Assembly: GCA_900552975.1 (NCBI GenBank)
Contig: UWSL01000086.1
Span: forward strand, 1 to 6,279
Length of the DNA stretch: 6,279 nucleotides
Origin: an uncultured Mycoplasmatota bacterium
Lineage (GTDB): Bacteria; Bacillota_I; Bacilli_A; RF39; UBA660
Reading direction: 5' to 3'
Below, piece by piece: positions 1 to 5,907 of this stretch. Each line of letters begins with the position of its first letter. The first letter of the stretch is position 1. The notes under the pieces were generated by a model. The model was not told the DNA's origin, did no database searches, and saw only the letters and a program-made list of their open reading frames with translations. A program made the translations under genes and the position numbers.

Positions 1-959
1 TATCTGCTAGTGAAATAGCTTTCCTTTCTTTAAATAAATATTCGTTAACACGCAAAAGGAATAAAAAAGCTAAAAAAATTGAAAAAACTATTGAAAATGA
101 ATCAACTTTTTTATCAACAATTCAAATAGGTATTACCTTAGCTGGCTTTTTAGCTTCCGCTTTTGCTAGTGATACTTTTACTGAATATTTAATCGATTAT
201 GGAGTTTATATTATTAGTGATAATTTTACCAAAACCTTTTTAATGATTACCATAACTCTTATTCTTTCTTACATAACTCTTGTCTTTGGGGAACTTGTTC
301 CTAAAAAAATTGGTCGTTCTAAACCAGAAAAAGTTGCTTATCTTACAATCGACCTAATCACAACCATCTCTTTTATTTTTAAACCATTAATATTACTTCT
401 AACAGCTTCTACTAATTTTATTTGTAATCTTCTAAATATCCACGAACGAGAAGAAACACTAACAACAAAAGATATCAAAAAATTAATAATAACAGGTTCT
501 AAACAAGGTATAGTTGAAGAAAGAGAAAAAGAATATATTTTAAATATTTTCAATTTTAATAATAAAACTGCAAACAGAATTATGACTCCACGTGAAAAAG
601 TAATTTATATCGATATTAAAGATAACAAAAGACAAGTCCTAAAAAAAATTAGAAACTCTAAATTTACTAGATTTCCTGTTCTCGATGACGAGAAAATTTT
701 AGGTTTTATCAATATTAAAGATTTTATTTATTATCATCAAAACAATAAAAATTTAAAAATAAAAGATATAATCCATCCTGCATGTATCTTTAAAAAAAAC
801 GAAAAGATAGATGATATTTTTCGTATAATGCAAGAAAATCATGAAACTTTTTCTATCATAACTGACAAAGATCTTTTCATTGGTATTCTTACTATCGAAG
901 ATGCTGTTGAAGAAATTGTTGGTAATATTGAAGACGAATATAGTCAAAAAACAGATTAA
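1..959 (+). CDS. CNNM (DUF21)/CBS-pair membrane protein, HlyC/CorC-like, 5' partial, short form
   Basis: The frame is open from base 3 to the TAA at 957-959; the true start lies left of the window. There are 318 visible residues. The first ones, SASEIAFLSLNKY, are typical of the start of a CNNM/DUF21 domain just after its first membrane helix. Hydrophobic segments lie near visible residues 39-55, 81-100 and 111-146, with the family motif GELVPKKIG near 96-104. A linker ending in IMTPRE (about 193-198) leads into two CBS domains (about 195-245 and 255-310), which in this family bind adenine nucleotides. Relatives are membrane proteins linked to magnesium or other divalent-cation transport or efflux. 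The protein stops right after the second CBS domain (IVGNIEDEY, then six residues), so it lacks the C-terminal CorC_HlyC (transporter-associated) domain of longer members. An internal ATG at 243 is not the start, because the upstream frame encodes conserved domain sequence. Family assignment is strong; substrate is unknown. Confidence 0.9.
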   Translation, partial: SASEIAFLSLNKYSLTRKRNKKAKKIEKTIENESTFLSTIQIGITLAGFLASAFASDTFTEYLIDYGVYIISDNFTKTFLMITITLILSYITLVFGELVPKKIGRSKPEKVAYLTIDLITTISFIFKPLILLLTASTNFICNLLNIHEREETLTTKDIKKLIITGSKQGIVEEREKEYILNIFNFNNKTANRIMTPREKVIYIDIKDNKRQVLKKIRNSKFTRFPVLDDEKILGFINIKDFIYYHQNNKNLKIKDIIHPACIFKKNEKIDDIFRIMQENHETFSIITDKDLFIGILTIEDAVEEIVGNIEDEYSQKTD

Positions 960-978
960 AAAAATTAATCTGTTTTTT
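946..978. terminator. Bidirectional terminator shared by two convergent genes
   Basis: A perfect 14-bp inverted repeat (946-959 and 965-978) has a 5-base loop of A (960-964). Six A begin it and six T end it, so each strand reads as a stem followed by a U run. It holds the stop codon of the plus-strand CNNM gene (957-959) and that of the minus-strand DUF2974 gene (967-965). Only five bases separate the two coding ends. The GC-containing core of each arm is CAGATTAA and TTAATCTG. Confidence 0.85.
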
Positions 979-2053
979 CATGTTCTAACTCTCTATTTTC
1001 TAAACAATATATTATATTAAATTTAATAAAATTTAAAAATAATTCTTTGCTTTCTGCATCAACATCCTTACTTTTTTTTACAATAGCCATAATATTTTTT
1101 AACTTCGTAGTTTCAAGTAAAGTTTTTATTCCTACATCTTTTAATAATTTAAAAATAGCTCTACAAATTTTTTCACGTTCTACAAGTGTATGATTATCTA
1201 GCCATAAAGTTATACTATTATCTAAATTAGTACTTAATTTACTTAATTGCGTTTCTATAAAATGATCCTTTTCAACTTCCCAATAAAATGGAGAATGAGC
1301 AAAAATATCTTTACGTGATGCTTTAACTACGCGATAATTATCACCATGTCGTAAAAGTAAACCAACCAACGAATAATTTGGTACGATATGTTCTAATTTA
1401 TGAGCAATTCTTTGATAGTTTTTAGACTCAATTTGCGCTTTTAATAAGCCTGGACCGTCAAGGTTATATACTTTCACAACTTTCATTTTAGCGACAATAT
1501 TAGCATTCATAGCCGCCACCAAAGCCATATTTCCCCCTTTGGAATGACCACCAACTATTACTTTCTTATCAAAAAGACTAACACTTCTATTTAAATAATT
1601 AATAGCATCAATTTGTGAAGCAACAGGATATTGATAACACAAATTAAAGTTTTCTTCCCAACCAGATATATTATTATCGGTTCCTTCGTAACAAATATAC
1701 TTACTTCCATCATCTAACTTTAAAGTAAAAGCACAAAACATTTCATCATTGGTAATTTTATAAATATAATTACCTATTAATATATCTTTATATCGATCTT
1801 TATCTATCATCGTCAATACCAAACGATATAAATTCTTTTGATCTAAACCTTTTTTTAAGAATTCTTTATAATTTAAATCCTTTAAAAATTGTTTTAAACA
1901 ATCATTAAGATTAATAAAATCTGTTTTGACAATACCATCAAAGTCCAAATAAGATAATTGGGAAAAAATAACGTAATCAACGTCGTTATACTCTTTATCA
2001 AGAACTTTTGTATATCCATATTTTTCTATATAATCAAATATATTATTAGCCAT
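965..2053 (-). CDS. DUF2974 (Mbeg1-like) alpha/beta-hydrolase family protein
   Basis: This 362-residue protein matches the DUF2974/Mbeg1-like family, predicted lipase-like alpha/beta hydrolases of unknown substrate. The N-terminus (DYIEKYGY, then SQLSYLDFDGIV at 31-42) is family-typical. A segment YEGTD (122-126) followed by GWEENF (131-136) precedes the nucleophile elbow GGHSKGGN (168-175), so Ser171 is the likely nucleophile. Asp199 in NLDGPGL and His253 in AHSPFYW are plausible triad partners by position; that is inference. I see no signal peptide or membrane helix, so it is probably cytosolic. Its ATG lies inside the end of the DUF4186 gene (8-nt overlap) and has a good SD, AAGGAG, eight bases upstream, also inside that gene. 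It is the last gene of the presumed operon and ends in the shared palindrome at 946-978. The family call is strong; the substrate is unknown. Confidence 0.88.
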   Translation of the reverse strand: MANNIFDYIEKYGYTKVLDKEYNDVDYVIFSQLSYLDFDGIVKTDFINLNDCLKQFLKDLNYKEFLKKGLDQKNLYRLVLTMIDKDRYKDILIGNYIYKITNDEMFCAFTLKLDDGSKYICYEGTDNNISGWEENFNLCYQYPVASQIDAINYLNRSVSLFDKKVIVGGHSKGGNMALVAAMNANIVAKMKVVKVYNLDGPGLLKAQIESKNYQRIAHKLEHIVPNYSLVGLLLRHGDNYRVVKASRKDIFAHSPFYWEVEKDHFIETQLSKLSTNLDNSITLWLDNHTLVEREKICRAIFKLLKDVGIKTLLETTKLKNIMAIVKKSKDVDAESKELFLNFIKFNIIYCLENRELEHEKTD

Positions 2054-2438
2054 TTTTATTACTCCTTACATCAACTTCACGTTTAATCCAAGTCATAATT
2101 AATGCAACAACATAATTTTGTTGTTCTTTAGTTAATTCTTGACCTTTAGATATGTGATGCCACTTTTCCAAACAACCACGGCAACAAGTTGCTGTAGCAT
2201 GTTGGGCTATAAATACAGGATGATTTTTCATCGGCGTCTGTGCACCATCATTATCAGGATATCGAGGTGCTAATTTTTTTCGAACAAAATCATAAGCATG
2301 ACTTTGAATAACATTCACACCCTTCTCTTTATAATAATTTAACTCCTTACTTCTAAGTTTAAAACTATTTCTAAATTTACTCTTTTTTAATTCTGCTAAT
2401 TTTTTATCAATTATTAACTGCGCTTTTTCACTTAACAT
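2046..2438 (-). CDS. DUF4186 family protein
   Basis: This 130-residue soluble protein carries the hallmark blocks of DUF4186: KFRNSFKL (21-28), SHAYDFVRKKLAP (46-58), a block NDGAQTPM (63-70), and HPVFIAQHATATCCRGCLE (73-91) followed by KWHH. The conserved His47, His73, His80, Cys85, Cys86, Cys89 and His94 look like metal ligands or a redox centre, but the family is uncharacterised and this is inference. The first ATG after an in-frame TAG (2450-2448) is used as the start. The SD there is weak (only TAGG about nine bases upstream), so translation may depend on coupling to the superoxide reductase gene, whose stop is 16 bases upstream. Its 3' end overlaps the DUF2974 start by eight bases. About 20 residues of charged N-terminal helix precede the conserved domain. 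Confidence 0.9.
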   Translation of the reverse strand: MLSEKAQLIIDKKLAELKKSKFRNSFKLRSKELNYYKEKGVNVIQSHAYDFVRKKLAPRYPDNDGAQTPMKNHPVFIAQHATATCCRGCLEKWHHISKGQELTKEQQNYVVALIMTWIKREVDVRSNKNG

Positions 2439-2454
2439 TTCAATTGCCTATATT

Positions 2455-2820
2455 TTAAATTTTTTTACTCCATAAGCCATGCAAATTACAATAAGTATAT
2501 ATTTCCATGCCTGCTTCATAATCAAAAATTGCTTCTGGCTCATCACCAGGGCTTAAAGTATACTTAATTACTGAGTCACTATAAACAGCCATTATCCATT
2601 TTATAAAATGACCATCATCCATTGGATGTTTTTCTTCTCCTACTCTAACAAAAACTGAATCACCATCAATATCACAAACTGGCAAATGCTTTTGTTGACC
2701 AATTCCTGCACGTTTCAAAGAAACTTCATTCATCTTTTCGCCACAACACTTAATATTTGTTTCTGTTCCTTCCAATATTTCAATCATTGTTCCACAATGT
2801 TCACATTTATATATTTTCAT
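2455..2820 (-). CDS. dfx: Desulfoferrodoxin (two-iron superoxide reductase)
   Basis: The 121-residue protein reduces superoxide to hydrogen peroxide without making oxygen. It has an N-terminal desulforedoxin-like domain (about 1-35) with Cys6, Cys9, Cys25 and Cys26 for an Fe(Cys)4 centre, and a catalytic domain whose ligands fit an Fe(His)4Cys site: His45, His65, His71, Cys111 and His114 (motifs QKHLPV, EKHPMDDGH, YCNLHGLW). Lys44 is kept, but the usual Glu just before it (Glu47 in Desulfovibrio) is Gln43 here. I start it at ATG 2820-2818 because a very strong SD (AAAGGAGGAGG) sits five bases upstream. A longer frame opening with GTG at 2847 would translate that SD as protein, so it is rejected. 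It heads a tight run with DUF4186 and DUF2974, and follows the CDF gene by 48 bases without a convincing terminator. No rubredoxin or rubrerythrin gene is visible nearby to act as electron donor. Confidence 0.95.
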   Translation of the reverse strand: MKIYKCEHCGTMIEILEGTETNIKCCGEKMNEVSLKRAGIGQQKHLPVCDIDGDSVFVRVGEEKHPMDDGHFIKWIMAVYSDSVIKYTLSPGDEPEAIFDYEAGMEIYTYCNLHGLWSKKI

Positions 2821-2825
2821 AACTA

Positions 2826-2836
2826 CCTCCTCCTTT
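2826..2836 (-). promoter_or_regulatory. Strong Shine-Dalgarno of the superoxide reductase gene
   Basis: The minus strand reads AAAGGAGGAGG, two overlapping GGAGG cores, ending five bases before the ATG at 2820. It is the strongest ribosome binding site in the window and fixes the start at 2820 instead of the upstream GTG at 2847. Confidence 0.85.
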
Positions 2837-2868
2837 AATTCTAACACAAAATAACCTTTACCAATCTT

Positions 2869-3744
2869 TTATTTGTTCTTTTTTTCAATTGGATTAACAT
2901 GAATAACTGTCAGATAAATTTCTGGAATTTTCTTTGCAATTTCTTTTTCTAATTTATTAGCAATTTCATGACTCGCAAAAGTAGACAAATTTCCATCTAC
3001 AAAAATCGAAAAAGTTACTTGATAACGATATCCAACCGGTGTTGCATTAAAATGATTAATCTTTAATATTTCATCATACTCATCAATAATTTTTAACACC
3101 TTATCTTTAGTCTCTATCGAAATTGTTTTATCCATTAAAACATCATAACTTTCCTTAAATATTTTAAAACCAGTCAACATAATCCATAAAGATATTCCAA
3201 TTCCTACAATACTATCAACAAAAGTAAAACCATATAAACTTAAAATAACAGATAACATATTAAAAGAAGTAACTATACAATCATTTCGATGATCTTTACT
3301 ATTTGCTTCAACTAATAAATTATTATCTTTTTTACCTATTGTTCTTGTATACAAATATAAAAATAATTTTGTCACAATCGTTACTATACACACAACTATT
3401 AACCAAAAACTAAAATGATATTCATTACTTTTAAACAAAGAAATAACTGAACTATCTAACATTTTTAGAGCTACTAAAATCATTGTGATACTTATTAACA
3501 TCGAATAAATATATTCAGCTTTACCATGCCCTAAGTTATGATCATCATCAGCGCTTTTACTAGCTACTCTATTTCCAATATACGTCATTAATGAATTAAA
3601 TATATCTGATGCGCTATTAAAAGCATCAGCAATCATCGCTTGACTGCTTGATACAACCCCAACAATAATTTTTATAATAAATAAAAATATATTTCCAACT
3701 ATTCCCATTATACTAGTTCTTTTAGCTACTGCAAATCTATCCAT
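2869..3744 (-). CDS. Cation diffusion facilitator (CDF) family metal efflux transporter, possibly Mn(II)-type
   Basis: This 291-residue protein has six predicted membrane helices (roughly 12-32, 36-56, 78-100, 113-133, 155-173, 175-197) and a cytoplasmic C-terminal dimerisation domain (about 205-291), the full CDF layout. The loop motif DDDHNLGHGKAEY (66-78) is diagnostic. The transport site reads N43-x3-D47 in helix 2 and D151-x3-D155 at helix 5. Zinc exporters usually have histidine at one or both first positions, whereas N/D-x3-D with D-x3-D is typical of manganese CDFs such as MntE; selectivity is therefore inferred, with iron as an alternative. In the C-terminal domain His231 and His282 align with YiiP zinc ligands, but other ligand positions are not conserved (for example Asn284 for Asp). 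The start has SD AAGAGG eight bases upstream. CDF proteins export divalent cations using proton exchange. It lies 51 bases after the ZIP gene. Confidence 0.93.
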   Translation of the reverse strand: MDRFAVAKRTSIMGIVGNIFLFIIKIIVGVVSSSQAMIADAFNSASDIFNSLMTYIGNRVASKSADDDHNLGHGKAEYIYSMLISITMILVALKMLDSSVISLFKSNEYHFSFWLIVVCIVTIVTKLFLYLYTRTIGKKDNNLLVEANSKDHRNDCIVTSFNMLSVILSLYGFTFVDSIVGIGISLWIMLTGFKIFKESYDVLMDKTISIETKDKVLKIIDEYDEILKINHFNATPVGYRYQVTFSIFVDGNLSTFASHEIANKLEKEIAKKIPEIYLTVIHVNPIEKKNK

Positions 3745-3766
3745 ATCCTATACCTCTTAATAATAC

Positions 3767-3795
3767 ATTTTATCATAAATTAATAATAACTTAAA
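3767..3795 (-). promoter_or_regulatory. Candidate promoter of the CDF gene
   Basis: On the minus strand TTTAAG (3795-3790, a poor -35) and TAAAAT (3772-3767, a good -10) are 17 bases apart. TGA directly before the -10 makes an extended -10 (TGn). Transcription would begin near 3760, just ahead of the SD at 3758-3753. The short leader and AT-rich background make this uncertain; the CDF gene may instead be read from the ZIP gene. Confidence 0.35.
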
Positions 3796-4506
3796 CTATC
3801 CTAACAAAACATCTAAAATCATCATAAGCAAAAAGCCAGCCATAAAAGTAAATACTTCTCCTCTATTAGCCAGTCTAGATTCAGGTAATAATTCTAAAAT
3901 AACAACATAAAACATTGCTCCAGCTGCAAAAGAAAGAAAATATGGCAATAAAAATACTACAAAATTAGTAAAAAATAATGTCACAATCGCTCCCAACATT
4001 TCAAAAAGTGCCGAAACTACCCCATATATAAATGCTGCTTTTTTAGAATAGCCTTTTTTTAACATAGGAAATGATACAATAAATCCTTCAGGAAAATTTT
4101 GTACAGCAATACCTAACGCTAAAGCTATACAAGCATAAATAGACACATTACCTAAAATATATGAAGCTAATACAACTCCAACAGCCATTCCCTCTGGAAC
4201 ATTGTGAATGGTAATAGCTAACATTGTTTTATCGACCTCATGCTTATTTAAGAAGAATAAGTCTAATAAATAAAAAACTAAAATTCCCAAACTCATTCCT
4301 GTAACTACTGACCAAAGCGCTGATGAACTCGTTTGTAAAGCTGGAAGTAACAAAGACCAAATTGAAGCCGCTACCATAATTCCTGAAGCAATACCAAGCA
4401 TTACTTTTTCAAATGTTTTATTTAAATTCTTTTGAATAATAAAAATAGCCATTGCTCCCAAGCAAGTTCCAATAAAAGGAATTAATAAAACTAATAACAC
4501 CATCAT
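3796..4506 (-). CDS. ZIP family divalent metal transporter (GufA/ZupT-like)
   Basis: This 236-residue, almost wholly hydrophobic protein has about eight membrane helices. The metal-pathway motifs are HNVPEGMAVG in helix 4 (101-110: His101, Asn102, Glu105) and QNFPEG in helix 5 (136-141: Gln136, Asn137, Glu140), as in GufA-type ZIP proteins. Helix 7 carries Glu205 and Glu209 (ELLPES). ZIP proteins move zinc, iron, manganese or similar ions into the cytoplasm; the substrate cannot be read from sequence. Two adjacent ATG codons are present; the first (4506) is chosen because TAGGAG sits with an 8-base spacer. It is separated from the HD gene by a terminator, so it likely opens a new transcription unit that could run into the CDF gene. 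Its stop is TAG, the only one in the window. The leader can form a hairpin covering the start codon. Confidence 0.92.
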   Translation of the reverse strand: MMVLLVLLIPFIGTCLGAMAIFIIQKNLNKTFEKVMLGIASGIMVAASIWSLLLPALQTSSSALWSVVTGMSLGILVFYLLDLFFLNKHEVDKTMLAITIHNVPEGMAVGVVLASYILGNVSIYACIALALGIAVQNFPEGFIVSFPMLKKGYSKKAAFIYGVVSALFEMLGAIVTLFFTNFVVFLLPYFLSFAAGAMFYVVILELLPESRLANRGEVFTFMAGFLLMMILDVLLG

Positions 4507-4552
4507 AAATAAATCTCCTAACTAATATAGTTTATGTAAGATTTATTTTATG
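4504..4552 (-). promoter_or_regulatory. Leader hairpin covering the ZIP start codon and part of its SD
   Basis: In the minus-strand transcript, 4552-4539 can pair with 4516-4504: ten uninterrupted pairs, one bulged base (4549), then three more pairs that include the AUG. Inside, AACUA and UAGUU (4532-4528 with 4524-4520) form a 5-bp helix with a 3-base loop. The 3' arm takes in the AG of GGAG and the whole start codon. The pairing is seen directly; a regulatory role is inference. AT-rich sequence produces such pairings by chance fairly often. Confidence 0.4.
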
Positions 4553-4555
4553 GAA

Positions 4556-4589
4556 ACAAAAAGATACTAGGTAAAAAACTAGCATCTTT
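4556..4589 (-). terminator. Rho-independent terminator after the HD-domain gene
   Basis: On the minus strand AAAGATGCTAG (4589-4579) pairs with CTAGTATCTTT (4570-4560), an 11-bp stem with one G-U pair, around an 8-base loop. A T-rich run broken by one G follows (to 4556). It lies 13 bases after the HD-gene stop and separates that gene from the ZIP gene. Read on the plus strand, the G-U pair becomes an A-C mismatch, which favours the minus orientation. Confidence 0.75.
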
Positions 4590-4602
4590 CCAAAACTTTT
4601 AT

Positions 4603-5175
4603 TTAATTATCAATAATATTATTGTCACTATCAAATTCAATTTTAATAACTTTCCTGCTTGCTAAATAATCACACATATGAACAAATTTTTGTTCTGGCG
4701 TTTTAGGTAAAGGTAAAATCACATCACTATAATCACTTGTATTAAATCTTCCCATATGTGAAGAGATTGCTGAAGCAACAAATTCCACATCTTCATTAGA
4801 AAGTTTCAACTCACCAGCATTATTACGTACAAAATCAGCTGCTAAAATAGGATGATCAAAACGAACATATTTTTCTTCATTCATTCCCTTCTTCAAACTA
4901 TCATGTAAAACCAACGACATTATTATCAAATCTTTAGTGCGAGCTGGAAATTTATATATTCCAAATAATTCTTGAGCCATTCTAACGGCTGCTTTAGTAT
5001 GACGAAGTAAACCACCTTCACCAGTTGCATACATTGGATGATACTTTCCTGTACTGCTCGCCGCAATTGTAAAAAAATAATCAGGAATTTTTTCAATCAT
5101 AATCTCTAAAGAACTTCTTATATCATCATCTTTTATATAACTTAATTCAACTATAAAGTTTTCTATTTTACTCAT
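4603..5175 (-). CDS. HD-domain phosphohydrolase
   Basis: This 190-residue protein has the ligand pattern of an HD-superfamily metal-dependent phosphohydrolase: His59 (GGLLRHTKAAV), the His91-Asp92 pair (LVLHDSLKKG), His108 (FDHPILAA), His140 (SSHMGRF) and Asp169 (CDYLASRK). The two extra histidines suggest a two-metal site. The stretch YHPMYATGEGGLLRH is typical of small stand-alone HD proteins of Firmicutes, distantly like the nuclease part of YhaM; the substrate (nucleotide or nucleic acid) cannot be given. I start at ATG 5175, with SD AGGTGA eight bases upstream. A GTG at 5184 in the same frame overlaps that SD and has none of its own. It lies 59 bases after the unknown gene, with no clear terminator between, so they may be co-transcribed. 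A good terminator follows. Confidence 0.88.
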   Translation of the reverse strand: MSKIENFIVELSYIKDDDIRSSLEIMIEKIPDYFFTIAASSTGKYHPMYATGEGGLLRHTKAAVRMAQELFGIYKFPARTKDLIIMSLVLHDSLKKGMNEEKYVRFDHPILAADFVRNNAGELKLSNEDVEFVASAISSHMGRFNTSDYSDVILPLPKTPEQKFVHMCDYLASRKVIKIEFDSDNNIIDN

Positions 5176-5180
5176 TTCTA

Positions 5181-5186
5181 TCACCT
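5181..5186 (-). promoter_or_regulatory. Shine-Dalgarno that fixes the HD-gene start
   Basis: The minus strand reads AGGTGA five bases before ATG 5175. The alternative GTG (5184-5182) lies inside this site, so it is more likely part of the ribosome binding site than a start codon. Confidence 0.6.
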
Positions 5187-5234
5187 GTTGTATTATCTCA
5201 TATTTTTACTAAAAAAGCATTGCTAAAACTTAAT

Positions 5235-5855
5235 TTAATTATCTTTATTTTCCATTTTTAAGATTTTAACTTCAATATTCTTTGCATTTTCCTCTTTTAG
5301 CTCCACCACTGACTCACGAATCTGTTTTATAGTGTCCAAATTAATCTTAGAATGAGATATTTCTTCTATTGGTAAGGCATTTACAGTAGTATTCGTCTCC
5401 TCATCTAGATATATAAAATCTTCATAATTATCAGCATAATATTCTAAAACAAAAGCTTCCTCTACATAATCAGACAAAAATAATAAATCACCTTCAGCCG
5501 CTAAGTACATAATTCCATTAACCAAAGTTAACAAAATCCCTATAATTATCTTCATAATAAGATGAATATCCACATTATACATTACATACATTTCAATTAC
5601 TTCAGCTACTATAAATCCATACTTCTTTATATAAGCCCTAAGAGCTTCTTTTCCAGCTTCTTCTATAAAAGGTTCAACATATTTACGAACCTGTTCTAAC
5701 AATCTCATTCGATAAAATTCTTTCATATGATCGTTACAAAAACCAACATGTTCCTCATGATCATCAGCATATTTTACTACAATATCATCCTCCAAAAAAT
5801 TAACATCTGTAATAAAATATTCTTCATCTTTCTTATTTAATGTCATATTTATCAT
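5235..5855 (-). CDS. Hypothetical protein with one predicted membrane segment
   Basis: I do not recognise this 206-residue protein. Visible parts: an acidic, probably beta-rich N-terminus (about 12-40, with CNDH at 40-43); a charged helical stretch (44-90); one hydrophobic segment (about 97-119, IIIGILLTLVNGIMYLAA); an acidic region rich in Asp, Glu and Tyr (121-152); and a charged C-terminal helix (about 170-200). There is no N-terminal signal peptide, so it would be a membrane protein with sizeable domains on both sides, or a soluble protein with a buried hydrophobic helix. The start at 5855 fits SD AAGGGTGAT, whose GGGTG core ends five bases upstream; the ATG at 5846 is spaced too far. A good promoter lies upstream and the gene directly follows lepA, a common housekeeping gene. 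Codon use looks like that of its neighbours. It is likely a real, lineage-restricted gene. Confidence 0.75.
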   Translation of the reverse strand: MINMTLNKKDEEYFITDVNFLEDDIVVKYADDHEEHVGFCNDHMKEFYRMRLLEQVRKYVEPFIEEAGKEALRAYIKKYGFIVAEVIEMYVMYNVDIHLIMKIIIGILLTLVNGIMYLAAEGDLLFLSDYVEEAFVLEYYADNYEDFIYLDEETNTTVNALPIEEISHSKINLDTIKQIRESVVELKEENAKNIEVKILKMENKDN

Positions 5856-5877
5856 AGAATCACCCTTAATCGCTCTT

Positions 5878-5906
5878 ATTTTACTATTAAATCTCTAAAA
5901 TTCCAA
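5878..5906 (-). promoter_or_regulatory. Promoter of the hypothetical membrane protein gene
   Basis: On the minus strand TTGGAA (5906-5901) and TAAAAT (5883-5878) are exactly 17 bases apart, matching the sigma-A consensus at four and five of six positions. A start of transcription near 5871 would leave a leader of about 16 bases with the SD well placed. It begins one base after the U run of the lepA terminator. Confidence 0.6.
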
Positions 5907-5907
5907 G

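Noticed and set aside
243..245. ATG at 243 as start of the CNNM protein.
   Set aside because: The same frame is open back to base 3 and encodes conserved family residues (SASEIAFLSLNKY, TIQIGITLAGF), so the gene simply runs off the left edge.
338..947. Two minus-strand open frames (338-553 and 753-947) under the CNNM gene.
   Set aside because: They are antisense to well-conserved CNNM and CBS coding sequence, match no family and have no fitting context; open antisense frames are common in AT-rich genes.
2838..2846. Extended -10 (TGTTAGAAT, minus strand) as promoter of the superoxide reductase gene.
   Set aside because: Transcription would start inside the SD, and no -35 is well placed; TTGGTA is only 15 bases away. 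Possible but too weak to list.
2840..2880. Possible terminator between the CDF and superoxide reductase genes.
   Set aside because: Only a 6-bp all-AT stem (AAATAA/TTATTT) with a 14-base loop; no clear U run follows.
3745..3795. Fur, Zur, MntR or PerR operator between ZIP and CDF genes.
   Set aside because: I looked for a dyad matching the known boxes; the AT-rich stretch shows only partial symmetry and no convincing match.
5192..5200. Extended -10 (TGAGATAAT, minus strand) before the HD gene.
   Set aside because: The predicted start of transcription falls inside the SD and there is no -35; co-transcription with the gene upstream is simpler.
5212..5236. Possible terminator after the hypothetical gene, around AGCAATGCTTTTTT on the minus strand.
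   Set aside because: The T run is present but the stem is only three or four pairs with an impossibly small loop.
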